A stretch of 64,000 bases of DNA from Boswellia sacra (lineage: Eukaryota > Streptophyta > Magnoliopsida > Sapindales > Burseraceae): NCBI GenBank assembly GCA_013180625.2, contig SNVD02013154.1:310001-374000 (forward strand), given 5' to 3'. The position numbers and the translations under genes were made by a program. The notes beneath the pieces are model-generated. The model worked only from the letters and a program-made list of their open reading frames with translations. It was not told where the DNA came from and ran no database searches. How positions within the stretch are numbered: position 1 is the stretch's first letter; each line of letters begins with the position of its first letter. Below, piece by piece: positions 43,150-57,909 of this stretch.

Positions 43150-43400
43150 AGGTCAGATTTTCGGACAGAAAAATAGAATAGAAAAAAAAGAAAGGAAATA
43201 AAGAAAATGAAAAAGGGCAGTCGCGTCCACGGTCGCGGTCACGGTAGTCTCGGTCGCGAGGGCGGTCGAGGTCGCCCACGAGGTGTTTGTCGAATTGTGT
43301 CTCTGTAGTAGAGCTCTAGAATCGAAGGAGACGGAGACGGGAGGGAGAAGGAAGATGAAGAAGAAGAAACTCAAGTGAGGGTAACTGTCAAATTAATTAT
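43150..43400 (-). other. Gene-start-like scrap with Arg/Asp repeat, inverted partner of 41983-42130
   Basis: Read on the minus strand: a TTCTTCTTC pyrimidine leader, then a frame giving TQFDKHLVGDLDRPRDRDYRD with more RD pairs to about 43215 (GGTCGCG repeats on the plus strand). It is unusually GC-rich for the region. No family is assigned. Confidence 0.4.
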
Positions 43401-43645
43401 ATTGGACAGATCTCACTAACGGTTGATACTGTTTGGGGAGGTGAGTCTTTGGAGATCTAACAGGGGTGTGATGTTAATTCCCAGAAACAAAGAGGCAAAA
43501 CCGGAAGCACGACACTGACAATTCCCCAGACAAATATTATACTAAATTTGTTAAAAATCTAGGCACTAAATCCTTTCAATTATAATAAGTCCTCCATTTA
43601 CTAATTGTTTTTCTTAACTTTTAATTCCATTAATTATGTGGTTAA
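43401..43645. other. Intergenic
   Basis: Contains AGATCTCACTAACGGTTGAT, which matches the reverse complement of about 35738-35762. Otherwise nothing is recognised. Confidence 0.4.
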
Positions 43646-46600
43646 TGTCACACCCCGCATCCAATATAGTAATACTGCAGCGGATAAGAGTTTGCCAAAG
43701 GAACACAGTCGTCACTATGCCGAAATCCTCCCATAATCTTTAGCTGATCAATTACCTGAGGTACACAACAGATTAGTGAGTATGAAACTCAGTAAGCAGC
43801 TAGAATTATAAAAATAGGCGTAACACTCAAAATAGAACAATTAATGGCGATAACCATTTCAGAATATGACTACTATTTAATACTTATTCCATAAATCACC
43901 TGTTACTATTTATTTCTTGGTATACAAGCCACTAGTGTCCTACTAAGAAAGTCAAAAAATTTATTTCACTGTTCAAGGATCACGCCTCTGTGCTAGGGAA
44001 CTGGCACGATGGTGCCAAGTTTCTGATTTCCAATCCGTTGTAAATTTCAGTTCCGCGCTCCTGCACCAAAGGAGAGGCACGCATGCGCCAACCCTCTGTT
44101 CTCTCTTACCTGAGTCGGTGCAATTGGCGTTCCAATGCGTAAAGTATGGCACAGCGATGCCATTTCTTTGTCTATACCTCTTTAGGTCGGTAAGATGTGC
44201 TTCTGCACCATTTAATGGTGCTCATGCACCAAACTTGCATCATTAGCCAATTTCCTAGACCAATTACTCACTTATCCCATCACATTTCTAATTCTATAAA
44301 TACTTGTCTATGGATAATCAAACATGGCTTTTCCATGTCAAAGCTCATCACATACACCCGTTTATATACACTTCTCATTTACAAATAAACTTTTCACAAG
44401 TCTATCACATCCTCATGTGCTCCTATAAATACATAAATCATTCACACATGAGTTTCCACAAGCTAGCTACATTGTTTATATGGATATCCATTTAACATAA
44501 TTTCAGAAGCTTCCACAGTACAGTCACAGATACTTAGGAATAGTGCTCTTTAATCAAGGTAGGACTTTTCATTTCACAGTCAGTTCCCATATATAGGCCT
44601 ACCCATGAATCAGCTCAAGGCTAGTCTGACAATCCGGGTGATACCGGACCCATGCTACCGAATCTCGTCTAGAAAAACACATGGTCCAGACCTCCCCTCA
44701 AGCTATGGGGATACGGAACAGTACAAATACATTCAGAGGCCTACCCATGAAATAGCTCAAGGCTAGTCTGACAATCCGGGTGATACCGGGCCCATGCTAC
44801 CGAATCTCATCTAGAGAAACACATGGTCCAGACCTCCCCTCAAGCCATGGGAGTACGTAACAGTACGGATACATTCAAATGCCTACACTTGAAATAGCTC
44901 GAGGCTAGTCTGACAATCCGGGTGATACCGGGCCCATGCTACCGAATCCCATGTAGGGAAACACATGGTCCAGACCTCCCCTCAAGCTATGAGAGCCAAG
45001 TATCCTAAGTTGTGGCATGCCACTCACATATCAGTTTTTTTACATTCAATCACATAAGTGAAGCTCTACATGAAGCTTTCACTCACATATCACATTTCAA
45101 TCACATAAATGAAGCTCTATGTCAAGCTTCCAATCCAATCTTTACTTATCACAATTCATTCATCATAATGCTAGCATTTAACAGTATCACATTTCACATT
45201 CGATATTCAAGATATTCCCATGGGCTTGGCATGTAATTTCAAATTCATAACACATCACACAGTGATGCATGCTTCACACATTACGATATTGCAGTTCACT
45301 ATCATAATTGAGGTTCTACTTAGGCTTCTCATTAATCACATATACATTCATAAACACAATAAGCCTACATATCTCCCATACACTTATGGATGTGCACAAT
45401 CCACACATTGGCATCATTTCTGTACATATAGAACCCCATTGAATTCTTTATTAGTGCCAACCCTTCCATTACTCTTCGATGAATTTCAATCACATCGTTG
45501 CATAACTATGACCATGTATAACTGATCTCATTTATTTTTCACTCATACATATTCATGGCATTCCAATACACATGGTTTTTCATAGACATTCATTTGTCAT
45601 GCCATCTCACATGAGGAATTAGTATCCTAGAACGGTTGGCATGTATTTCATTCTTCATATACACACGTCGTTCCATTAGCAATGTTATTCAAGCCATATC
45701 ACAACAGATTCACATATTTGAGGGCACATTCACATTTCTATATCTCACACACATAGAATTAACAGTAACATGCAACTCACATACACATCAAAGTGTGTGA
45801 AATCACATATTTTATAAATCACTATAAACCCTGATCACATTATTTTCCATATCAAGGTCCATGTATTCATGGCCCCATCCACATTCCATCAACACATTTC
45901 ACATATGTTCACAAACACAATCATTAAATACATTTCATTAAAAGTTAATATCTGTTGTGTCCTTAAAAGGGTCTAGCTACTTACCTGATTAGCCTTGCCT
46001 CTTAATTTTGTTGTCCTGTATTTCTTGACAAGTAGTAAAGTTCATCTCTTCTTCTTCTCCTTCCTTTCTGGTAACCATTGCCATAGTCATGACACACTGA
46101 TCAGTGTCCATTTAAAAATCATTAAACCCCTTATAGATTAACAGCAATTCAACCAATCATTTACTAAGCAATATCACCCACACACATTGATAGGGTGATA
46201 AAAATAAAAGGTTAATTATTCCCAATCCTCACCAAACTTCATGGAACTCAAGTAGACACATGTATTATATCCCATGAATTTTATTGAGTAAAAAAATAAG
46301 GCCATTGACCACATAGAAACCCTGAATCTTGCTCATCCAAATAATCTGTCTTCAGGCCTCTCAACTGAGCAGTATCACTTTAAAGAATTTTATAAAATTC
46401 ATTCTTAATCAAATAACTACCAAACTTTGTAGTCTAAAACTAGACACAAATAACTGTCATTTGACCAAAAATCATAATTTTCTATAGTGTCTAAGTCAGC
46501 CAAAAGTAATTTAACTTGTCTATTCTATTTTGACAGTTAAAATTTCCAGCTTTACAACCTCAACTTTGAAAAATCATATAAATTCATAAAAAGCTCCAAA

Positions 46601-47432
46601 GGCCATAAAATTTTCCAGTTCAATAGAAAACATACCTAAGGAATTGTATATCAAAAACCAGAAATTTTCATGCGGGATTGGTCCCTCAAATGAAAACCGT
46701 TTCCCATACTCTGTTTCAAAACAGGGGATATCTAAATTCGGTGCAGCAGCTTTGAAAAATCACCATAATTTGCTCACTTCGAATTTTTGAGTGATTCAAA
46801 ATGCTATAAACTCCTTAATGTGTCTAGTTTCACATATAAAAGTTTCAGAACCAAATTATATTCCTATAATTTTAGAGGTAATTCGTACTCCCTACTGCTC
46901 AGTTTGACTGTCCTGCAGAATTCTGACCCAATCATCATATATGGCCTTCCTATGTCATCCAATCTATTAGAATCATGTATAACCCACCAAATTTGTGATT
47001 TCATCATACCTAACTGCATACATCACATGAACATACCATAGACCATATTTTAATCTAACATTCCTTCACAAAATTTAGTAACTAAGCATGAGAAGTTGAA
47101 GGAGAGAAAAGATATAAACCTTGAATTCCTCCTAATTTCCTTTGATTCCTCAAAATTCAAGAAAGCAAATTGAGAGAAAGAAAGAGGGCTGGAAACGTTT
47201 ATGTAGAGACAAGAAAGAGAAATAAAATTTTCTAGAGTTGTCCATGCTTATATAGATAAAGTTTGAGGTGAAATTTCAGGTTAGCCCTTGTACTTACTAA
47301 CATCTTTCAATTTTATCCTCCAAGATTACTTATTAACATATATATCATTTAGGCACATATATGCATAAATAAATACACACTTTAAGGCATATAAATGCAT
47401 ATTTATTCATAAAATTTTTGAGGTGTTACAGT
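43646..47432 (-). mobile_element. Long LTR-like element, copy 3 (3787 bp, inverted)
   Basis: On the plus strand it begins TGTCACACCCC and ends GAGGTGTTACA, flanked by GTTAA at 43641-43645 and 47433-47437. In its own (minus) orientation it starts TGTAACACCTC and ends GGGGTGTGACA. It shares the three tandem motifs and much flanking sequence with copies 1 and 2, but it is about 1.2 kb longer and has different terminal stretches. It is a second subfamily, together with copy 0 at 1-1814. No open frame resembles gag or pol. Confidence 0.9.
44610..44995 (-). repeat. Three tandem GC-rich motifs in long LTR (copy 3)
   Basis: Minus-strand copies of the GCTTGAGGGGAGGT ... GGTATCACCCGGATTGTCAG unit start near 44700, 44845 and 44994. 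They are nearly identical to those of copies 1 and 2, although the rest of the element has diverged strongly. Confidence 0.85.
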
Positions 47433-48424
47433 TAAAGGGATAATTTTCACTTCCTAATTATTATTCCTAAATTAGTTACATCATTAGTTTTTCTAATAAT
47501 TATTCTTCCTAAATTTTAATGTCATTGTTATCAAAGTCATAAGAGTATTTTCTACAAATTTGACTATTTGAGTCAAAGCATAAACACTAATGCACCTTAG
47601 TGTCAATTCATCTCTTCTAAAAACTGAGAGCCAGCAACTCTAATGAATGATCCAGATGTATGATTGGCGTGAGCCTTAGCACTATGGTTTTACTGGTTCC
47701 TTCCTATGAAATCATTTTTCAACATTATTTAGACATCCATTAGATTGCCAAGTGGGTTATCGTCATCACTTGATAATGCAAATAGATATTGTCTAACATC
47801 TATCAAAAGGCGATATAAGGAGCTCTTGCATTTTCATGTAAGAACACCAACATAGCGAGTGACAAAAATGATTCAGCAACCAAAAGTGACATTTCCAGCC
47901 CCTATGTTTTCACTTGCAGCAAGCATTCTTGCGTCATTACAGATTGCTGCAATTTGTAAACAACAATCTTAGAAACAGAGCAAGAGAATTTTTCTAAATA
48001 CCAAATATTTGGAAAAAAAAAAAAACTGATAATATGATGTATATCTTAAAACATTCATTACCTTGATGTTCCAGGCACATATACTGAAAGTGTTAGCAGC
48101 TTTCTGACTCTCTAACAATCCTTTTCATCTCTTTCTCTGTACCTCCCATGCATATAGGAAATGTAGAAAGTTGACCAACTGACCAAGTTGAAGCATAGCG
48201 CCTAGCAACAATATCTGTTGAATGTAAATGTTTTGGCCACACCAAATTTGTTGTAAAATTGTTTTATGTCTTAGCATCAGATCGTTTTATTACTAACTTT
48301 TTTTTTCTTTTTTTTTCGTAGTTTATTACTAACTTTTTTTTTTATAATTTAAAAAAGTAGCTATCCACAAAGAAAACCAAAACCAGCTGACCTCAACAAA
48401 ACTAATTTATCAGGGCCTAAAAAC
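47433..48424. other. Intergenic between long LTR copy 3 and unit B
   Basis: AT-rich, with poly-T near 48300 and 48335. A minus-strand peptide (LQIAAICNDARMLAAS, about 47900-47950) looks faintly P-type-ATPase-like but is too short to call. No gene is supported. Confidence 0.4.
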
Positions 48425-49067
48425 ATAACCGAAGCCCATCCCGTAACTCAGATTCATTTCAGCAGTGCAGACCTGTGCAGAAATATGCCAGCATAAATTT
48501 TCATCAGACTACTATTGGATCAGAGACACATCATAGGAAGAACTTGATAAGTCCTCTAAATAAACTAAAGGTTGGCAAACGGCCATTTATGACAAGTAAA
48601 GGTGCCAAAAACAGGAATTTATATGAAAATTGAGACCAATTTGTATAACACCTCTTTTATGTCTATACATCCATAGTCTCACTTAGATCGAACATATCTT
48701 GCGAGGATAAAAGAGTTAAAGACAGAACTGACGACAAGACTATCTAGCTAATTTGAAATCATGTGATAATCGATTTTCAATAAACCCAAAATTATATATT
48801 CCACATTGTAGTAAAATCTATGAAAATTAATTCATTAAAATCCATGTAGTTATTGAATACCTAATCAAGGAGTCCCACAAAGATTCGCCCAACGTCTCCA
48901 CAAAGATACTCCTTTCCATCAACAACATTCGTTTTTTAAGTTATCCTGCAAGCAGACAGGATTTATAACCAAAAACTAGACATTGAACTTTAAAATAATT
49001 TACACAATTAGAGGACATTGAACACAAAGAAGTGGAAAAACTAGGAAGACACCATAAGGACATCTCA
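48425..49067. other. Intergenic, left part of unit B
   Basis: Aligns with 2620-3446 of unit A, but lacks the MITE at 2950-3114. No gene is seen. Confidence 0.45.
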
Positions 49068-50932
<1,865 letters not shown>

Positions 50933-51210
50933 TGTTGGTTGTACAACCAAAGTCCCACATTGCCTAGACATAAGGAAGATCATGAGTATGTAAGTATGGA
51001 CAAACACTTTATTGGAATGAGGCCTTTTGGATAGAATCCAAAAGTACATCCATAAGGGCTTAGGCCCAAAGTAAACAATATCATACCAATGTGAAGTTTT
51101 GTGTGGTTCATAGTAATGAAAATTCTTCGATTCTTCGAGTATTAATGGAGAAAATTATGGGCATATAAGTATGAACAAACATAAGTATGGACAAACACTC
51201 CATTAAAAAT
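50933..51210. mobile_element. Short LTR-like insertion just after the TNL-B stop
   Basis: About 275 bp absent from unit A. It begins TGTTGGTTGTACAACCAAAG and includes GTCCCACATTG, a string common near the start of copia LTRs. ATAATT-like sequence borders both sides (50929-50934 and 51208-51212), suggesting a short target duplication. The right end is not a clean CA, so it may be a truncated solo LTR. Class uncertain. Confidence 0.5.
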
Positions 51211-51212
51211 AA

Positions 51213-54200
51213 TTAAAGAGAGTTGATTTGATCTCTGCAAATTCTTTTAGGATGTGGTTCCACTCCCTTATTGTCTGAGCTACCATCTCCGCTTCCACCA
51301 AGGTTAGAGCTATCTTCTGGCATTGCATCCTCCAAATCTTCATCCATGGAAGCATCTTCTAACATTGTATCCTCTAAATCTTCACCTGTGGAATAATCTT
51401 CCGAGATCATATCCTCAAAATCTTCATCAATGGAAGCAAATCTCCTAGTAGAAGTTCTACGGTTGGCCATGTTGGGTTGTTCATATAATGGACATACCCC
51501 ACAACAATCTATCATGCAGAGCTCTTCTATTTCATAACCAGCTTTATGTTTAATGTTGAATTCAAATGTGATTGTCGTATAGTGAAGCTTAAGTAGCCTC
51601 ACATCTACAAAACCTATTACTGTCTGATCTAAGTCAGGAATAAAGCTGGCTTCCCAAAGATTGATTTTAAAACCATTAGTATGTTTACCATAAGACCAAT
51701 TAATTTTGAGGTTGATCGCATAATGGAATGTACATTCATCATCATCATCAGCCTCCTCAAATGTTATAACAGTAGATAGAGCAAATCCAATCAGCCCTCT
51801 GTAATACCAATTTTCAGGTAGCTTAATAGTTATGGAAGACGAAGAGCTTTGAAGGAACCACTGAGGAATTTTCCACCCAGGTACAACATAAAAAAATCTA
51901 GGTATTTGTCCAGAATACGCATACGCCTGTGACATGAAATTCATAATATCTGATGTGAGATAAGAGAGAGAGGGTATAAGAGGAAAGGGAGAGTGAGAGA
52001 CAAACCATTTTATGATGAAATCGAAATGCTGTTGCCATATTTTGTATTCTTTGTCGTGAAACATTCTCATTTAAATTAAAGCAGTTTGCAAATCTGAATT
52101 CGGTAGAAGGCTCCCATTTGAATTCACGATCTTGATCCAACTTTTCTCTATTTGATGGTGGCTCTGGCAATGACTGCAGTAGCTCGCAATCATTCGCTTC
52201 AACAATTCTTAGTGCCAATGGAAGCCGTGATATTGATTGAAGCCTCTGGCAACAGCTTAAGTAAAGGAATGTCAACTTAGAAAGCTGCTTGATACTTGTA
52301 GGAACACTCTCAATATCATTTCCTTCAAGCTTTAATACTTGCAATGTAGATAAAGAACAAATAACTTCAGGGAATTCTGTCAGACTGCAACATTTTAAAT
52401 TTATTTCAGTAATTGCTTTCCAATTTGCAATACTGGATGGTAGCTGGCTTAAAGGACTTTTAGTTGCTTCAAAATATTCCAAATATGATAAATTACCAAT
52501 GTTGCTTGGTATGGTCTCAAGATTATAACAACCTTCCAAATACAAATCACGAAGCCCAGTCAGATTTCCAATTGAACATGGTAGCTCTTTAATTCTTGCC
52601 TCGCTCAAATCTAGATTTTCCAAGCACTTCATTTCTTCCATAATTTCTGGGAAACTCTCAAGTTTCAAACAATCGGAGACATCAAGGATAGAAAGAGATC
52701 TCAATTTACAAATATTAATTGAAATCTGTCTGAGCCTTTTGCAAGAATTCAAACATAAAGTGTCCAAATATGTTAAACTCGAGATTGATGGAGGAACTTC
52801 TTCTATTGAGGTCCCCGTTAAATATAACTTTTTGACATTCCCTGAAATCTTCGAAAAATCTGTGAGATTAAAGCACTCGGAGAAATCAAGAGTGATAGGA
52901 GAAGTAAAATGAATATTCCTTGGAAAACCCCTAAGACTTGAACATTGACTCATATTTAAATACTGAAGGTTCTTGAAACATTGGATAGGTGAGGGAACCT
53001 TAACCATCCTTTTCCAACTTCGAAAGTTTATGAGGTCCTTAGAAAAATTGACAATTGATTTCAAATTGAAGGCATACTGTGGCCAAAATGAAAAAAGAAA
53101 ATATTAGAATAAAAAGTGATAGCAAGTTACACAATTTTTATCCAATAAAGAAATACACGTAAATAATAAATTTTACCTTATTTTCTTTCAAGATTTCTTC
53201 AATATTGCTGTAAGGAAATTCAAGCGCAACGAGCTTCTCTGGATTAAATTGTGATGGCAATGCTTTTAAAGGATATCCATCCCAACGAATATATCTTAAC
53301 TCATTTGGGAGATATTCTAAACCCTGAGGAAGACGTACTTTAGAGATATTCACATAGTCTCTAGAAGACCCACTTGGCAAATAGAGTTTAAGCAATCTAA
53401 GATTTGTCATCTTCACAAAGGCTTTGGCACTTAAATGTATTTCTCTACCTCTAGACATATCTAGCAATATGCTCTCAATTACATTAGTCCCCTTCAAAGT
53501 CAAAAGGAAATGAATCAACTTAAAAGACAGAAAAGCTTTATAAAATTTATAGTAATTGAAACAAGATATGAACAGTTGACTTTCTTAGAACATATTTTAT
53601 ATAATAAGAAACAAAATGAAATTAACTATACTCACCTCATTATATTGTAGTACATGGTAGACATCTGCGGGATCCCACAACCTACTACATTTTCCTGGAT
53701 TTTTCTCAGATTCTTGGCAAACAATTCTTTGACCCATTTCTTGCAATAAATCATGCATTTGTAGTTGATCATATTTTGAAATCTTTAGGAGTGATTTATC
53801 GACAAGGACACTTAAAGAATATTCTGTACATTCATAACAAGACTTTTATATTTTTATTATGAGATCTTTCCTCTCCCATTTAAAGAAACAAGCGATGTCA
53901 AGAAATATACTCTTCTCTGTCTCGTTTAATCCATCATAACTAATTTTTAATACATCATGAATTTGGGTGCCACCAATAATCTTCAAGTTATGGATTACAC
54001 TTTCCCACTCTTCTTTGTTCTTCCCACAAAGAGATGAACCCAGCACTTCGAGAGCTAAAGGATTCCCTTTAACATATGCTACTATCATGTTTGAGAGTTG
54101 TTGAAGATGTTTAGGGGGATATTTTAGTTTAAATGCACACTTGCAAAAGAGTGAAAGAGCATCATCATCCTTGAGTGCTTGAACCTCGTATATCTTATTC

Positions 54201-55424
54201 ATTCCATAACTAGAAAGCACTTATTTATCCCTAGTGGTTACAATGATTCTACTTCCAGCACCCAATGGTTCAAGCTCTCTAATTAAAAGTTTTAATTGTT
54301 TATAATTATTCACATCATCAAGAACAATTAAAACTTTTTTGCGTTGAATCCTATCCTTAGTGAATTGATGAATAATATTGGAAACATCAATAATGAGATT
54401 TTCTTCCTCTAATATTCTAGAAATAATTTTCTGTTGTAAATCAACTAATCGGCCACCACATTTTTCCAATTCTTCCCTAACATTTTCAATAAAGCAACGA
54501 CCTTCAAATTGTGTAGAAATTTGATTGAAAAGGGCTTTAGAAAGGGTTGTTTTGCCTATACCACCCATTCCCCAAATTCTTACAACTTTAAACTCTAACA
54601 ACAATGACTTGATTTCCTCAATACGTGATTCTATTCCCACTAGGTCATCACAATTATCACTTAAGGGGGACATGTTATTCAGTCTCTTCATAACACCTTC
54701 GACAATTTCTTCAACAAGTTTGGGTTCGGACCTAGCAGGTACAAAAGTAACAAGTTAAACTTAGAAATTAATCACAACATTATTAAAATGTATTCATGCT
54801 TAATATAGCTTAGAGATAACAGGAACGACATTCAAGCTTTAGGAAATAATGAATTCGTTGTTACTGTACTTAATTAGCAGCTAGTGTAGCGAAGGCATGT
54901 ACCAAAGAGTCTTGCATGATCAGTAACAGGTTTAATTACCTAATCGCAGACGAATCATATCCAGATAAATCAGCTGCTTCAGTCAAAGAAGCTCTCCACC
55001 TTTGCACTCTTTCTGGCATCTCTTTAAAACGGTCTTCATGCCTCCGAAAAGCATCCCCAAAACTTCCTATCTGGTGCCGCACATCAGATGGGCTAACATG
55101 ATAGAAAACCGGAACAACCATTTGCCCATTTTTTCGCTTGCATTCCATAATTTTTGCAAGTTCATCCAAGCACCATCTGGAGGAAGAATAATCCTTTGAG
55201 AAAATGATTACAGACATCTTCGATTCTTCGATTGCTTTCAAAAGCACAGGTGAAATCTCATCTCCAATCTTAACATCGTCATCAATGAAGGCTGCAATTT
55301 TTTTTCGACACAAAGCCGCATAGAGATGGCCAGTAAAGTTGTTCCTGGTATCCTCCCCTCTGAAACTAAGGAAAACATCGTACTTGGATTGAAGGATAAC
55401 AGAAGAAGAAGATGCTGAAGCCAT
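51213..55424 (-). pseudogene. TIR-NB-LRR receptor TNL-B, two nonsense codons in NB-ARC
   Basis: Tandem paralogue of TNL-A with the same five exons (54940-55424, 53636-54731, 53177-53491, 52006-53076, 51213-51926). Exons 2, 3 and 4 have exactly the same lengths as in TNL-A (1096, 315 and 1071 nt). TIR, P-loop, kinase-2 and GNPLAL are readable, as are the LRRs. The C-JID domain (FFYVVPGWKIPQWF) and acidic tail are in frame to the TAA at 51213-51215. Two stops break it: TAA at 54221-54223 (TTRDK*VLSS, where TNL-A has Q) and TAA at 53846-53848 (IIKI*KSC, where TNL-A has L). Translation would give about 331 residues, TIR plus part of NB-ARC. TIR-NB fragments can be functional in some plants, so a truncated product is conceivable but unproven. 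Confidence 0.92.
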
Positions 55425-55490
55425 AGAGGAAAATTGTGAAATTGTGAAAATAAACACGTAACAATGGACTGAAATATGCGGAAGTTCGCC

Positions 55491-55500
55491 TTATAAATAG
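55491..55500 (-). promoter_or_regulatory. TATA-like box upstream of TNL-B
   Basis: CTATTTATAAGG on the minus strand about 70 bp before the ATG, conserved with TNL-A although its downstream gene is broken. Confidence 0.5.
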
Positions 55501-55887
55501 AGATGAGGTTTCTAATTCTGCGTATTGCTTTCCTTGGGATTTTCGAACACATTGTTCAAATCGTAAATTTTTATCTTATTATATGTTAAGTGAAGCATAT
55601 ACCCGTAGGCCTTTCAATGGTTGTCTTGGAAGAATCTGCCATGTTTCTTGTCCTTTTTGATAAACTCCTCATGAGCTTAGGCGACTACGCAAAGCTTTAT
55701 TATGGGTCATCAACATTCATCATAATGAAACCAAGGGCCACCAATAATTTTTTTTTTTTTTCTGTCAAATCTTAAAATTTCAAGTGCTTTATGCTCGTTG
55801 ATATCCGTGTTAGCAAACTAAGTATTTGAATCTTTAATATGTATAATATAACATTTTTAATCAATAATTAAGTTATGAGTTCAACTT
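55501..55887. other. TNL-B upstream region
   Basis: Aligns with 15015-15447 in unit A. No gene is seen. Confidence 0.45.
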
Positions 55888-56027
55888 CGGTATAGCATAG
55901 CAGCTATACCATACAGCAGCCCCTTTTTTTGTGTAAAGACATATGAAAATGTTGGGAATAACTTGTAAATGAGATTTTAAAAAATTGTAAAAGTGGGCTG
56001 CTGTATGGTGCAGCTGCTGTGCCATAA
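55888..56027. mobile_element. MITE-like inverted-repeat element (unit B copy)
   Basis: Same element as at 15448-15580. Ends are inverted copies of GC(A/T)GCTATACCATACAGCAG-like sequence. Sharing it with unit A dates it before the duplication. Confidence 0.6.
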
Positions 56028-57909
56028 CAAAATCTTTAAAATTAATATACGTATACCTATAAGTTTAAGTTTTAGATGGCTAATTTTTTAAAATTAAGCC
56101 AATTACGAAGGTATCTGCCCTTATAACATCCAGTTTTTGAGAAAATACAACATATATGCAGGCGGATAAAGCAAAGCCAGGCTCACCACCACTCACAAGT
56201 TGTAATTAAAATATTTGTTTATATGTAACTAAAGATTTAAATATTTATTATTATTATCTATCACACAAATTGAATTATTTTATATTTTTATTATATATTT
56301 AAAATTATTTAGTTAAGTTTTAAATTTTCAACTACTTAATTCAACTATTTAATTAAATATTTTATTGTGTAACAAAACAAAAGGTTAAATAAATGCATTC
56401 AATTACCATATAAGAGAACTGCAATTAAAAAACTAAATTAAAAAAAAAATGGACATTCTTGGGCAAACTACCCCAAAATCAAACATTGATTTTTCTTCAA
56501 CACAAAAAAAAAAATTTAAAAATTAAAAAGTAAGGTGTCTTTAAACTAGGCCTCCTTAATTAAGATAACATGGTGCAACAGCAGGTCACCAATTCTTTTT
56601 TACAGTTCGACCACCAGAACAGACAATAAAACCAAGAAAAATCCAATGATAAGAGAGCATAAATTCCAATTAAAAAAAAAAAAGCATTAAAATTGGGCAC
56701 CCAAGCAGTCAAATAGCATCCCGTGTAAACAACATCATAGATGATCTCTTACATTACATTACATGGATATTGACGAAGGAAGACAAGCATAAACAACTAG
56801 CGAAGATCATTTAGAGTGCCTATACGATTCGTTTTCAACACCACATCCTGAGACCATTGGCAATTCCATCATCGGAATCGGCCCTTTGGGCTTTGAGGAG
56901 AGACATCACATACTCATGTCTTCCCTGGCTGCTAGAAACCTTAAAAATTAATTTTTGACTCGACCTTTAAATATTTTCAACTATTTCATATTTTTTAAGG
57001 ACTTTATTTTTAGACTCGACCTTAGAGCCACGCTAACCAGGGCAACATAATTCTACCCCAAACTTGCTCCCAACTATTATTTGAGATGAGGCAAAGATTG
57101 GCCTCATCCCCACAAGTGCAATGAGGTTCTAGACTCAACAGAGTTAAATTGTCATCTCTACATTGATACCGTATGATGTCCAAAGTGACAAGTAATTATA
57201 ATATAGCTTATTGACTCACTAGATTGGCAAACTCCTTTACTTAATAGCCTCATTTGATCGACAAGCTGAAAACTTAGCTCCTCATAGTCTTCAACCTCCA
57301 AACTTTGAGCTTCACATGGCTTCATTTACATCAAAAACCGTTCCATTTAATCCACTCCCAGCACCTTGATTATCCACTTTTAATACTTACAATTATTAAA
57401 TAATCATCAAACACATGATTTTTTAATTGCATACCTCTATCATACTGTAAAGTATACTTGAAGTTGTTTTTTTAAATCGGTTAATATTTCTAACCTCCCT
57501 ATGATTTGTTTTATTATTACTCGAAAAGCATATTCGAAAAATATATCAATATGGCCTTTTTATTTGTATTTTTGTATTATAGAGATGTATTTTAATAATA
57601 AAAAATAGACTTAGGATGATAAAAAATGCATTTTAATATCTAATTAGCTAATATATCCAAAATTTTAAAGGGATTTTCCCCTTCCCTTTGCTTGTTAACT
57701 TTGCAGAGTTTTCATCAAATTTAGGGGCTCGTTAGGCTTCTTATATTCTAGGGGTGGACCTTCGATTGGTTGGGGAGCTGTATGTTATTATCCCCAAAAT
57801 TATGTGATTAGTGACAGCACCGGTGCTTGGGTAGTATTATTACTCTTACGAAACATAAGTAGATATTTTTATTAATGTTGCAAGAGCTTTAATTCTGGCC
57901 AATAAAATT
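56028..57909. other. Intergenic, includes empty CACTA site near 56368
   Basis: Continuous counterpart of 15581-15931 and 24721-26234 of unit A. At about 56363-56378 the sequence TATTGTGTAACAAAAC passes through the position where unit A has the CACTA element. No gene is seen. Confidence 0.5.

Noticed and set aside
47880..47955. Minus-strand peptide LQIAAICNDARMLAAS suggesting a Ca2+-ATPase
   Set aside because: Only about eight residues fit the family, and the flanking sequence does not continue the match.
55425..55457. Upstream in-frame start for TNL-B (MFIFTISQFSS...)
   Set aside because: The first codon is GTG on the minus strand. The conserved ATG shared with TNL-A is at 55422-55424.
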